Positions 55,229 through 63,674 of a DNA stretch of 64,000 bases are shown piece by piece. The notes beneath the pieces were generated by a model. That model had not been told where the DNA came from. It searched no databases and saw only the letters and a list, made by a program, of their open reading frames with translations. The stretch lies in the NCBI RefSeq assembly GCF_002964575.1, contig NZ_POQQ01000089.1, positions 118,536 through 182,535 on the forward strand, written 5' to 3'. A program made the translations under genes and the position numbers. Each line of letters opens with the position of its first letter. Position 1 is the stretch's first letter. The stretch is from Streptococcus suis. Lineage in GTDB: Bacteria; Bacillota; Bacilli; Lactobacillales; Streptococcaceae.

Positions 55229-55366
55229 CTAATACATCCAGTTGCGGTGCAACAATTCATGTTCCAGTTCAAATAAAAATTCAGCTTGTTTTTCTTGCTC
55301 TTCTAAATGGTTGCTTTCTTGTGATTTATCAAACATTTTCTTGGCTTGTAAAAATTTGAATGACAT
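55229..55366 (-). CDS. 45-aa charged peptide, copy B (MSFKFLQAK family)
   Basis: Short gene MSFKFLQAKKMFDKSQESNH onwards, ending HRNWMY. First nine residues equal copy A, and both share the EKQAEF/EQAEF motif in the middle. Upstream DNA with ribosome site, -10 and regulator box is nearly identical to copy A, so the unit was duplicated. It leads the TraX transcript. Confidence 0.65.
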   Translation of the reverse strand: MSFKFLQAKKMFDKSQESNHLEEQEKQAEFLFELEHELLHRNWMY

Positions 55367-55398
55367 ATTTTTTCCTTCTTTCTGTTTCTTATGAGTCT

Positions 55399-55404
55399 AT
55401 TATA
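55399..55404 (-). promoter_or_regulatory. promoter -10 of the peptide B/TraX transcript
   Basis: Minus-strand TATAAT in the same context as at 54416, again 44 bp from the upstream box. Confidence 0.7.
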
Positions 55405-55448
55405 GAAAATATTCCTCCTGTGCTCTCTTACAATTCTGATTAAAAAAC

Positions 55449-55462
55449 TTACAAGATTGTAA
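55449..55462 (-). promoter_or_regulatory. BceR-like binding box B
   Basis: TTACA-AGAT-TGTAA, identical to box A, with the same half-site spacing towards the promoter. Confidence 0.7.
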
Positions 55463-55469
55463 GCAAGAA

Positions 55470-55496
55470 AAAAGACACCATTTCTGGCATCTTTCA
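55470..55496 (-). terminator. terminator after the ATP-grasp gene
   Basis: Minus strand GATGCCA / TGGTGTC stem with two G-U pairs and a run of Ts, just after the ATP-grasp stop codon. Confidence 0.7.
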
Positions 55497-55503
55497 ATCT
55501 ATT

Positions 55504-56670
55504 CTATTTTGTTAAACCAATGTAGGCAATCATTTCATCCAACTCTTCCTTGCTCTCTGTCACAAGGAGGTAGGCATCATTTCCTTGCAATTCTGCAAAG
55601 GCATCTGGCATGCGTTTGACGGTTTTAATCTTACCAGCGAATTTCTGATGAATGTCATCTGCAGAGTGAACATAGTCAGTTGTATCACGACGAGTTGCTA
55701 CCAAGCAGTATTGTGGTTCAAATCTACGTTCCTCAACTGTACCACCTGTTGCAACATTGGCATAATCACGGAAAAGATCAATGGAATGGGCGTAGTTATA
55801 GGCTTCAACTGTGAAACCACCTGCCATGCGGTTATTATATTCGATGGCAATATAGTCATCACCTTCCTTGAAAAATTCAATATGGAAGAAACGTTCTCTC
55901 ATACCAAATGCCTTGATAATAGCTCTGCCATATTCCACCAACTTAGGATCCAGCTCTTTCTCGATAAAGTAGGCATTGTCCTTCTTGGTTTGCATCAACT
56001 CAAACGGTGTGTGAGTATAGGTCAAGCCTGTTTCAAAAATAACATTGCCGTCATGGTCTAACAAACCATCATAAGTAGTGATAATACTTGAATTGACGAA
56101 TTTTTCAAAGAAATAGACAGTGGTTCTATCCCAGTTTTCAATAAACCGATCAAAATCTTCCTTATTCTCGATTTTGAAAGTCCCAGATGCACCGACACCA
56201 TTGTCTGGCTTAGCAATCATTGGAAAACCAACATTCTTCAAAGCTCTACCAAAGTCACGTTCTGTTTTGACAACAACACCAGGAACGACTGGAACTCCTG
56301 CTTTTTTGAAATACTTTTTCATTTCAGACTTAAATTTAGTCTTTTTCAGGTGTTTGGGTTTGGCTCCAAAGATATTAAATTGTTCACGGAGGGCCGCATC
56401 ATTTTCCAACCAATGCTCATTGTGGGATTCTACACGGTCAATTGGACCATGTTTGTAAATCAAGAAAGCCGCTGCACGCTTGACTTCATCGATATTTTCC
56501 AAATCTTCCACACGGAAATATTCTGTCAAAGCATTGCGGAGTTCTTCAGGCAATTGTTCATAGGGTTCTTGTCCAATACCTAGAACAGTAACACCTTCTT
56601 TTTTAGCCAATTCAATGGTAAATGGTTGGAAATTTTCTGGATAAAAAGGGGAAATAACGAGATAATTCAT
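55504..56670 (-). CDS. ATP-grasp domain protein
   Basis: 388-aa ATP-dependent ligase-like protein. A Rossmann N-domain (LVISPFYPENFQPF) precedes the ATP-grasp fold: GFPMIAKPDNGVGASGTFKI (phosphate loop), the FFEKFVNSS strand and the metal-binding end HIEFFKEGDDYIAIEYNNR. It resembles carboxylate-amine ligases; substrates unknown. It is the last gene of an operon with two esterases, suggesting a small peptide or ester natural product or modified sugar. Confidence 0.8.
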   Translation of the reverse strand: MNYLVISPFYPENFQPFTIELAKKEGVTVLGIGQEPYEQLPEELRNALTEYFRVEDLENIDEVKRAAAFLIYKHGPIDRVESHNEHWLENDAALREQFNIFGAKPKHLKKTKFKSEMKKYFKKAGVPVVPGVVVKTERDFGRALKNVGFPMIAKPDNGVGASGTFKIENKEDFDRFIENWDRTTVYFFEKFVNSSIITTYDGLLDHDGNVIFETGLTYTHTPFELMQTKKDNAYFIEKELDPKLVEYGRAIIKAFGMRERFFHIEFFKEGDDYIAIEYNNRMAGGFTVEAYNYAHSIDLFRDYANVATGGTVEERRFEPQYCLVATRRDTTDYVHSADDIHQKFAGKIKTVKRMPDAFAELQGNDAYLLVTESKEELDEMIAYIGLTK

Positions 56671-56690
56671 AGGCAGTCCTTTCTAATTTT

Positions 56691-57443
56691 TTATAGTCCG
56701 ATGGAGTGAAGGAAGAATGGCATTTGCTTTCTCCACCATACCCAGTCGTGAGCCACATCGGTGCCCCAAGTATCAAACCAAGCTGGGATATTTTTCTCTT
56801 CAAATGCACGTTTCAGATTGTAGAAAGAGTCTAAACCATCTTGTTCCCAATCGCCCAAGCCTGTGCAGACAATGATATCTGCTTGGCGGTATTTGTCGAT
56901 AAACCAACCATCATTTTGGTTCCAGATATAGTCTGCTGGTGAATTTTGATAAACAGCATCATCATGCCCATAGTCGTGGTTATTGTTAAAGAAACGTGCG
57001 TCGTAAACACCGGATAGTGCAATAACTTTTGTAAATACATCTGGATGCTGGAGGAAGAAATTTAGCGCGTGATAAGCTCCCATCGAGCAACCAGTCGTCA
57101 TCATACCATCAAACCAACCAGTCTTATGCTTGATAAACGGAATAGCCTCTTCAATCACATAACGCTCATAGGCACGGTGAGCCTCTGCCTTGTCATGGAT
57201 GGATTTCCAATCCGCCAACCAGCTTTCTTTATCATGACTGGTTAGAGTGAAAAATTGGACATTGCCAGCCTCAATAGAACCACGGCAGGCTTCAATCATA
57301 CCAAAATCCGCATATTCATTGTACGAACCGCCTGATGAGGCAAAAACAACCACAGGAATACCCGCGTGACCATAACGGTTGACATTCATTTCACGACCGA
57401 GATTACCTGACCAGTGACTTAAAAATTCTACATGCATATTCAT
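56691..57443 (-). CDS. alpha/beta-hydrolase-fold esterase
   Basis: 250-aa esterase. Nucleophile elbow GCSMGAYHALN, with the general layout of the esterase D/FrsA-like putative esterase family; conserved DVAHDWVWWRKQMPFF at the C-terminus supplies the catalytic His. No signal peptide. Lies 20 nt upstream of the ATP-grasp gene and 21 nt downstream of a second esterase. Confidence 0.83.
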   Translation of the reverse strand: MNMHVEFLSHWSGNLGREMNVNRYGHAGIPVVVFASSGGSYNEYADFGMIEACRGSIEAGNVQFFTLTSHDKESWLADWKSIHDKAEAHRAYERYVIEEAIPFIKHKTGWFDGMMTTGCSMGAYHALNFFLQHPDVFTKVIALSGVYDARFFNNNHDYGHDDAVYQNSPADYIWNQNDGWFIDKYRQADIIVCTGLGDWEQDGLDSFYNLKRAFEEKNIPAWFDTWGTDVAHDWVWWRKQMPFFLHSIGL

Positions 57444-57464
57444 TCTCCTAACTAATTCTTTACA

Positions 57465-58289
57465 TTACCATTTTTCGCTTAAAAAGCGCAAGCAATCTGG
57501 CAAAGAAGCTGCCCAAGCTTCTTCGTTGTGGACGGCACCGGAAACAACTTCCAAGGCGATATTGTCCAAATCAACCCCACCTGCTATCAATTGACGGTAG
57601 TAAGTTAGCGAGGAATTGATATAAGATTGCTTGATATTTCCTGCCATCAGCGTTTTATCTGTATCATCTGCTTCTTCTGTTCCAACGTAGATATAAACTC
57701 GTTGGTCCTTATCCAGTACTTGTCGCTCAATGTAACGGTCAAAGGCTTCTTGATGGAGCCAGTTAGCTGATGAAAATACTCCCAGACATCCGATTTGGTC
57801 CTGATAGGCCAATCCCATAAACTGAGTGATGTTGCCACCAAGTGATGAGCCAATCATAGCTGTGTGGCTCTTGTCAGACTTGGTGCGATAGGTATTGTCA
57901 ATAAAAGGTTTGACCACATCCATAACAAATTCGGCATATAACGTACCCTTACCACCAAACTGAACACCAGGAATACCCATCTCGCTAAACTTCCATGCAG
58001 CGTATTCGTGCATACGTTCGGCACCATCATTGTCAATGGCCACAACAATCATCTTTGCAATATCAGGATTTCGCTTGATTGTTGGAATGACTTTCCAAGA
58101 ATGCCCTGAAAAGGCTTCTTTACTGTACAAGACATTTTGCCCGTCATGGAAATAGACAACAGGGTAGGTTTTATCCGTATCTTCCTCATATCCTTTTGGC
58201 AATAAAACACGGACACGGCGTTTTCTAGCAGTAAAGGGCACTTCCAATTCATGGGTTTTCATATCCAAATAAAAGTAGGACTTGTTCAT
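57465..58289 (-). CDS. alpha/beta-hydrolase-fold esterase (esterase D type)
   Basis: 274-aa esterase starting MNKSYFYLDMKTHELEVPF. The nucleophile elbow is MIGSSLGGNITQF, the family motif VVYFHDGQNVLY lies near residue 45 and the catalytic His is in SGAVHNEEAW. I take the ATG at 58289, 6 nt from the aaagaga ribosome site, rather than the one at 58295. First gene of the three-gene operon, with promoter TATAAT near 58322 and a palindromic operator just upstream. Confidence 0.85.
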   Translation of the reverse strand: MNKSYFYLDMKTHELEVPFTARKRRVRVLLPKGYEEDTDKTYPVVYFHDGQNVLYSKEAFSGHSWKVIPTIKRNPDIAKMIVVAIDNDGAERMHEYAAWKFSEMGIPGVQFGGKGTLYAEFVMDVVKPFIDNTYRTKSDKSHTAMIGSSLGGNITQFMGLAYQDQIGCLGVFSSANWLHQEAFDRYIERQVLDKDQRVYIYVGTEEADDTDKTLMAGNIKQSYINSSLTYYRQLIAGGVDLDNIALEVVSGAVHNEEAWAASLPDCLRFLSEKW

Positions 58290-58332
58290 AGACATCTCTT
58301 TCTAAACAGTGTTTTTAGTATTATACCATAGA

Positions 58333-58353
58333 TTTTCTGAAATATTCAGAAAA
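58333..58353 (-). promoter_or_regulatory. palindromic operator of the esterase operon
   Basis: TTTTCTGA-AATAT-TCAGAAAA, 8-bp perfect arms, overlapping the -35 region of the minus-strand promoter (TATAAT at about 58319-58324). A repressor site is likely; the regulator is not identified. Confidence 0.6.
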
Positions 58354-58380
58354 TTTAGTTATTTTACGTCATTTTTCGGA

Positions 58381-59409
58381 TTATCCGAACAATTTTTGCT
58401 CAGTTTTCAAGCGTTCCTCGTAGACTCGACGGTAACGTTCCAGTTCTTTCAGTTCACGACTGGTCAGATTTTCAAAAATAGCCAATTCAATCCTGTCCTT
58501 ATTACGTCGCCAGGTCGCAACCAGTCGTCCCTTGTAGAAAACAACTGGTTTGATAATGCCTGTCAGCGTATAAATCTGCCGAATATGCTTGGGATCAAAG
58601 AAGGGATTGGCTTTCTTTTCGTAACCTAGCAAAAGTTGGTCAAAACCTGCAATGAAGAGGCAATTTGGCACTTCTGCTTCTTCTAATTTTCCTAGATAGA
58701 AGCGTTCTTCCCCTGCTACTTCAATAGTTTTCAAATCCAATTGTTTCATCCAATCTAGCACCGTAGATTTATTTTCCTTGAAGTAGTAACGGGCATCCGC
58801 TAAGCTGACAGGACCAAAACCTGAAAAATACCGCCGTGCGATTTCCAGCTCTGCTTTTTCCCGTGAAAGTGGCTGAAAGTCTGTCAGGCGATGAAAACGT
58901 TTGGCACCGTACTCCTGATAGACTTCCCCACGCTCGACCATGTAGCGAAAAAGGCCGCCCCAAGCGCTGAAAACCTGCTTCTCCTCTACCTGCGTCATTT
59001 TTTCCGCACGACAGAGGATTTTCAGCTCCTCGCGGGTCATAGGGGCTTGTTCCAAGGCTTCTAGGATGAGCCGATGATACTTCTGCTTGGTTTGAGGTGA
59101 AAAATCATCGCGACCGACGGTTTGAAGATAGTCGGTACTAGCCATCCGCCCCTCGTGGATATAGAGAGGAATTTCCGACTTGAGATAGGCATGAACCGTT
59201 CGCCGAATGGACCACTGACGAGTCAGCTCCTCCTGCCAGCTCCCCTCATGAAAATCCTCCGCTGTCATACGGTTACGAAATCCGACATGAACATAGGGTT
59301 GAAACTGAGCCTGTAAACCATTGAGATTTTGGCAGATTTGCTGGACAGACTGAGGGGCTAATAAGCCCTGCTTCTGCAAGATAATCCCCTTCCAAGTATC
59401 GTGATTCAT
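58381..59409 (-). CDS. AlkZ/YcaQ-like winged-helix DNA glycosylase
   Basis: 342-aa protein of the HTH_42 (winged-helix DNA-binding) family to which the interstrand-crosslink glycosylases AlkZ and YcaQ belong. The catalytic Q-x-Q motif is seen in LNGLQAQFQPYVHVGFRNR near residue 30. The tandem winged helices and a beta-barrel with FIAGFDQLLLGYEKK and the RLVATWRRN motif follow. DNA repair of alkylated or crosslinked DNA is inferred. Terminator-flanked single gene. Confidence 0.8.
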   Translation of the reverse strand: MNHDTWKGIILQKQGLLAPQSVQQICQNLNGLQAQFQPYVHVGFRNRMTAEDFHEGSWQEELTRQWSIRRTVHAYLKSEIPLYIHEGRMASTDYLQTVGRDDFSPQTKQKYHRLILEALEQAPMTREELKILCRAEKMTQVEEKQVFSAWGGLFRYMVERGEVYQEYGAKRFHRLTDFQPLSREKAELEIARRYFSGFGPVSLADARYYFKENKSTVLDWMKQLDLKTIEVAGEERFYLGKLEEAEVPNCLFIAGFDQLLLGYEKKANPFFDPKHIRQIYTLTGIIKPVVFYKGRLVATWRRNKDRIELAIFENLTSRELKELERYRRVYEERLKTEQKLFG

Positions 59410-59450
59410 CGTGTTTCTCCTTCGGTTTTCTAACCCCAGTATAACACAAA

Positions 59451-59467
59451 AGACACCCGAAGGTGTC
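59451..59467 (-). terminator. terminator after trmFO
   Basis: Minus strand AGACACC-TTC-GGGTGTCT followed by TTTTG; placed between trmFO and the glycosylase gene. Confidence 0.8.
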
Positions 59468-59486
59468 TGATGATAGTCTAAATATC

Positions 59487-60821
59487 TTAGTAGCCCAAAA
59501 ACTCTTCCAAGTCCTTAAGGGAACGCTCTGCTATTGCCTCATAACGCTCCTTCTTGTCGCGGATACGTGGCCCATCCAGCTCCTTGATAATGCCAAAGTT
59601 GACATTCATAGGCTGGAAGTGCTTGCTTTCGGTGTGGGTGATGTAGAATGGCAGAGCTCCGATAGCTGTGGTCTGTGGGAAGATAACTGGATCTTCGCCA
59701 CGGAAACGGCGAACAGCATTGATACCGGCCACTAAGCCAGAGGCGGCAGACTCGACATAGCCTTCTACTCCTGTCATTTGACCGGCAAAGAACAGATTTG
59801 GATTTTTCTTGGTCGCAAAGGTCTGTTCCAATAAGTTTGGCGAATCCATGTAGGAATTACGGTGCATAACGCCGTAGCGGACAAACTCAGCATTTTCAAG
59901 CCCTGGAATCATCTGGAAGACCCGCTTCTGCTCACCCCACTTAAGATGAGTCTGGAAGCCAACAATATTGTAAAGGCTACCTGCTGCGTTGTCCTGACGG
60001 AGCTGGACAACTGCGTAAGGAGTCTTGTATTCGCCATCACGTGGTCCCTTGTAGTCTTCTGGGTATTCTAGACCAACTGGCTTCATTGGGCCATATAGCA
60101 TGGTTTTGATACCACGTTTGGCCATGACTTCAATGGGCATACAGCCTTCAAAGTATTTTTCTTTTTCAAAGGAGTTGAGCGGTGCTTCCTCAGCAGAAAT
60201 CAAGGCCTCATAGAAAGCGGTAAACTGTTCCTTGTTCATCGGAGCATTGAGATAGGCAGCCTCACCCTTGTCATAACGAGACTTAAGATAAACCAAGTCC
60301 ATGTTAATGGTCGAGCTATCGACAATCGGTGCTGCCGCATCGTAGAAGTAAAAACCGTCGCCACCATTGAGTGCGTGAATTTTTTCTGCCAAGGCATCAG
60401 ACGTCAAAGGTCCCGTCGCAATGACTGTAATAGCATCCTCAGGAATATCCGTAATCTCCCCGCGAATGACCTCAATCAGTGGATGATTGTGAATTTCATC
60501 TGTGACCGCTTGGGAGAAATTCTCACGGTCCATGGCCATAGCACCACCGGCAGGAACACGGTGAGCCTCTCCAGCACGCATGATGATGGAATCCAAGCGA
60601 CGCATCTCTTCCTTGAGCAGACCGACAGCGTTGGTCAAACTATCACCACGGAAAGAGTTGGAACAAACAAGCTCCGCAAACTTGTCGGTCTTGTGCTGGG
60701 GCGTTGGTTTGACACCACGCATCTCGTAGAGTTTAACAGGAATGCCACGCTTTGCAATCTGATAAGCAGCTTCAGAACCGGCCAAGCCAGCTCCGATAAC
60801 GTTAATGTGGGTTTGAGACAT
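59487..60821 (-). CDS. trmFO: methylenetetrahydrofolate-tRNA-(uracil-5-)-methyltransferase TrmFO
   Basis: 444-aa FAD- and folate-dependent enzyme making m5U54 in tRNA. FAD loop [15 protein letters not shown] at the N-terminus; [20 protein letters not shown] and [13 protein letters not shown] are family signatures. I start at ATG 60821 ([12 protein letters not shown]), with agaggt upstream; the 17 extra codons before it do not belong to the family. Uses the same methylene-THF pool as ThyA. Confidence 0.96.
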   Translation of the reverse strand: MSQTHINVIGAGLAGSEAAYQIAKRGIPVKLYEMRGVKPTPQHKTDKFAELVCSNSFRGDSLTNAVGLLKEEMRRLDSIIMRAGEAHRVPAGGAMAMDRENFSQAVTDEIHNHPLIEVIRGEITDIPEDAITVIATGPLTSDALAEKIHALNGGDGFYFYDAAAPIVDSSTINMDLVYLKSRYDKGEAAYLNAPMNKEQFTAFYEALISAEEAPLNSFEKEKYFEGCMPIEVMAKRGIKTMLYGPMKPVGLEYPEDYKGPRDGEYKTPYAVVQLRQDNAAGSLYNIVGFQTHLKWGEQKRVFQMIPGLENAEFVRYGVMHRNSYMDSPNLLEQTFATKKNPNLFFAGQMTGVEGYVESAASGLVAGINAVRRFRGEDPVIFPQTTAIGALPFYITHTESKHFQPMNVNFGIIKELDGPRIRDKKERYEAIAERSLKDLEEFLGY

Positions 60822-60931
60822 GAAACTAATACCTCTAGCCAGAAGACTGGCTACTGTTTGGGAATGACCCAAAACAGAACCTTTCTAAATTTTAATACCT
60901 ATCCAGTATATCAGAAAATGGCTAGAAAAGA

Positions 60932-60967
60932 CAAAAACTACTCTCATGGAGATGAAGGTAGTTTTTG
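60932..60967 (-). terminator. terminator after the DUF4298 gene
   Basis: Perfect 10-bp arms CAAAAACTAC / GTAGTTTTTG with a 16-nt loop and T-rich minus-strand tail. Confidence 0.8.
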
Positions 60968-60993
60968 TTTACGTAATAAAAGTTATGTAAATA
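60967..60993. promoter_or_regulatory. recurrent palindrome copy 4
   Basis: GTTTACGTAATAAAAGTTATG then TAAATA; same dyad as the copies near 40383, 43264 and 47231. Confidence 0.55.
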
Positions 60994-61030
60994 ACTGTGT
61001 CTATAACTAGCATAGACTTTCATTATTGCA

Positions 61031-61342
61031 TTAAACGTCCAATAAAGCCGCACATTCTCTTAGCTTATCTACTAATTCTTTTCTATCTACAAGCAGATTA
61101 TAGACACCATCTTCACTCAAGACACCGCAAGGTAGATTTTTGAATTCCCCTCTATCAGCCATATCCACATCTTCTAAGAAGGTCGAACTTTGGTAATAGT
61201 CCAGCAATTCCAGATAAGCTGGTTGGCTTGTTTTGACCTGTTCTAGAAGGGATTGCAAGTCTGAAATGAGCTGGATTTGGGAATTAAATATTTTTTCCAT
61301 CTGTTCAACACGCTGTCTGCTTTGCCATTTTCCATCCATCAA
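61031..61342 (-). CDS. DUF4298 domain protein
   Basis: 103-aa protein, mostly coiled coil in the first half ([20 protein letters not shown]), then [20 protein letters not shown] and [14 protein letters not shown], the conserved core of DUF4298. Function unknown. Its start overlaps the pcp stop by ATGA, implying coupled translation. Confidence 0.8.
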   Translation of the reverse strand: MMDGKWQSRQRVEQMEKIFNSQIQLISDLQSLLEQVKTSQPAYLELLDYYQSSTFLEDVDMADRGEFKNLPCGVLSEDGVYNLLVDRKELVDKLRECAALLDV

Positions 61343-61986
61343 TGCGTCGCCCCTCCAACAGTTTTGATGTCTTCCTTGTCCGCATAGGCTACAATGGCTG
61401 AAATGGCCGCTTCTATCCCTTTGACTATCACCTCAAGGGACATGGACGGAACACCTGGCTTGTCCAAGACCTGCTCAGGAAGGTAGGGGATATGGAGGAA
61501 GCCTGCCTTAGTATTAGGAAAGGATCTTTCAGCCAGATATAGGGCCTGATACATGAGATGGTTGCAGACAAAGGTGCCTGCAGTGTTAGAAACCGATGCT
61601 GGAATGCCAGCAGAACGAATGGCTTCTACCATGGCCTTGATAGGCAGGGTAGAGAAATAGGCCGCTGGGCCATCTGGACGGATGGTTCTGTCAATTGGCT
61701 GCTGACCTTCATTGTCAGGAATGCGAGCATCATCCTGGTTGATGGCCACGCGCTCGGGTGTCAAATCTACACGTCCCCCTGCTTGTCCAATGCAAAGCAC
61801 TGCATCGGGTTGATATTCTGTCATCTTCTCTTCCAAAACACGAGCAGCCTTATCAAAAACAGTCGGAACTTCGACAATCATAATCTCTGCGCCTGCTATG
61901 GTACGAGGTAAGGCCTTGATGGTTTCTAAAGCTGGATTGATAGCCTCACCACCAAAGGGATCAAAACCGGTTACTAAAATTTTCAT
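61339..61986 (-). CDS. pcp: pyrrolidone-carboxylate peptidase
   Basis: 215-aa cysteine peptidase removing N-terminal pyroglutamate. Catalytic Cys in [16 protein letters not shown], His in [11 protein letters not shown] and the Glu region [14 protein letters not shown] are visible; N-terminus [14 protein letters not shown] is the family start, so I start at 61986 rather than further upstream. It overlaps the preceding methyltransferase gene by 26 nt. Confidence 0.95.
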   Translation of the reverse strand: MKILVTGFDPFGGEAINPALETIKALPRTIAGAEIMIVEVPTVFDKAARVLEEKMTEYQPDAVLCIGQAGGRVDLTPERVAINQDDARIPDNEGQQPIDRTIRPDGPAAYFSTLPIKAMVEAIRSAGIPASVSNTAGTFVCNHLMYQALYLAERSFPNTKAGFLHIPYLPEQVLDKPGVPSMSLEVIVKGIEAAISAIVAYADKEDIKTVGGATH

Positions 61987-62749
61987 CGTTTCCCTCCAAA
62001 ATGATTTCTCCATAATGAAATTTTTGATTAGGTCTGACATGGCGTCTAAAACCAAATTTTTCAAATACCTGATCTCTAAAATGAGCCTTGATAATGATTT
62101 TTCTTCTGGCCACACGCCTGCATTCTTTCAAAAAATCTTCAGACAGGGCCGAATAATTGGCTAAAGGTTTCAGACCATTAAGATTATCAGATTCCTTTAT
62201 ATCCTGCGAAAACATGGGATCCAGGTAAATGACATCAACTGATTGATCGGACTGCTCTTTCAAATATGTCAAACTATCTGTCCAAATTGTCTGAATAGAC
62301 CGCATGGCTTGATTAACCGCTTCATTGCCACTATCAAACTCTTTCAGGCCTCGGCTCACCATAAAATGAATAAGCTGTGAACTTTCCAAAGCTGTCACCT
62401 GATGTCCCGCACTAGCTAGGACAATACTATCAGAAGCCAGCCCCATGGTACAGTCCAGGACGGTATGTTTATCAGGTCCTAGCAATTCCAAAAGCGGATC
62501 CCTTCCAGACTTGATACGCAAGATAGCTGTGTCAGGGTGGAAAAAGAAGCGTTGTCCATTTTTTTCTTCCAACACTAGCTGGTCCTGATAAACCACAAGC
62601 ACCGCGTCAGCTTCTGTTTCTGCTAGGATGGACTGGACTGACCTCTTACGACGGTCTTGATAGTCTAGATTGAGCTGCTCTGCTATTTTCCTAGCCTGTA
62701 AGATCAGGTCATGGTTCATTCGAAGACTGGTTGTGACGATTATTTTCAT
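61961..62749 (-). CDS. class I SAM-dependent methyltransferase, RsmJ-like
   Basis: 262-aa methyltransferase. The SAM loop is [17 protein letters not shown], the acidic loop VTALESS and the motif DVIYLDPMF (N/D-P-P-Y-like position). It resembles the RsmJ/YhiQ group that methylates 16S rRNA, but the exact RNA target is not certain. Its 3' end overlaps pcp by 26 nt, so the two are read from one message. Confidence 0.8.
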   Translation of the reverse strand: MKIIVTTSLRMNHDLILQARKIAEQLNLDYQDRRKRSVQSILAETEADAVLVVYQDQLVLEEKNGQRFFFHPDTAILRIKSGRDPLLELLGPDKHTVLDCTMGLASDSIVLASAGHQVTALESSQLIHFMVSRGLKEFDSGNEAVNQAMRSIQTIWTDSLTYLKEQSDQSVDVIYLDPMFSQDIKESDNLNGLKPLANYSALSEDFLKECRRVARRKIIIKAHFRDQVFEKFGFRRHVRPNQKFHYGEIILEGNDENFSNRF

Positions 62750-62804
62750 AAGTCTATTGTACCAGAAATACTGAAAATGTAGTCTTCATTTTGTAGAAAT
62801 AACT

Positions 62805-63674
62805 CTACTTTGGCACAACAACCTTCAAGCAAATATCTGTCGGCTGTAATACTTTTTGAACTTGCACAAGGAAAGCAAGACCATTGTCTGATGGGGCATA
62901 CTGAAAAGTCAGGTTGATAACTTTTTCTGTAAAGTCATCCCCGTAGCTGTCCACATACTGCTTGCTTTCGATAAAGTGAATGTAGTTGTTCAGCTTTTCT
63001 TGGAGTTTGAGGAGGTGTTGTTTTTCTAGTGGTTTTCGCCATTTGTTGCTATCTAGCAATAACATTTCCAAATGATTTTCTATAACTCCTATAGAATCAA
63101 TTTTGGTTGGATCAAGTTCAATCGGAAAAATTTCTTCAAGAGATGGGACTACTTGGGGTTTGTTGGCTAATTCCTTAAGCTTATTCATAATCCTATCAAT
63201 TGTTGTTTTGTCATACTCAAGAAATTCTGGTGTTTCACTCATCCAAGCACAAACCGCTCCATATCGAACCGATTCTGTTTCCAAAGGCATCTTGACAACT
63301 TTTTCAAAAAAAATCGGAACAAATTGTTCAAGTTCAATAATAAAAGGAAGGTTATTGTAGCTACTTAATAACCATTTCTGAATTTTAAAATATTGAGAGA
63401 CCTGATACAATTTATTTATCTCACCACTTGCTACAAAATCTTTTAGAATATTTTCTGTGCGGCGAACGATATCTCTATCTCCCTCTTCATACAAAGGAAA
63501 CAAACAGTATCTTATCAAAACCTCCATATCTGTAATACCTTCAAAGAAAGATTCTCGATGACGAATCATAAATTCGCCATCACCAAGAAACACTTCATCC
63601 TCTTTACCTTCTCTTATGGCTTGCTTATATTTCTCAAGTTCCCAACCTGTTTTAACTGGCTGATAGTCTTTCAT
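62805..63674 (-). CDS. DUF6572-containing protein, possible immunity-type protein
   Basis: 289-aa cytoplasmic protein. Residues about 1-180 are helical and unassigned. Residues about 185-285 match the DUF6572 pattern: SIGVIENHLEMLLLDSNKW, QHLLKLQEKLNNYIHFIES, then INLTFQYAPSDNGLAFLVQV. DUF6572 proteins often neighbour polymorphic toxin genes. The ATG overlaps by one base the stop of a decayed frame upstream, the arrangement of toxin-immunity pairs. Immunity role is inferred from context only. Confidence 0.6.
   Translation of the reverse strand: MKDYQPVKTGWELEKYKQAIREGKEDEVFLGDGEFMIRHRESFFEGITDMEVLIRYCLFPLYEEGDRDIVRRTENILKDFVASGEINKLYQVSQYFKIQKWLLSSYNNLPFIIELEQFVPIFFEKVVKMPLETESVRYGAVCAWMSETPEFLEYDKTTIDRIMNKLKELANKPQVVPSLEEIFPIELDPTKIDSIGVIENHLEMLLLDSNKWRKPLEKQHLLKLQEKLNNYIHFIESKQYVDSYGDDFTEKVINLTFQYAPSDNGLAFLVQVQKVLQPTDICLKVVVPK

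Noticed and set aside
61987..62115. N-terminal extension of pcp
   Set aside because: The extra 43 codons are read from the methyltransferase gene in another frame; the family starts at [13 protein letters not shown].
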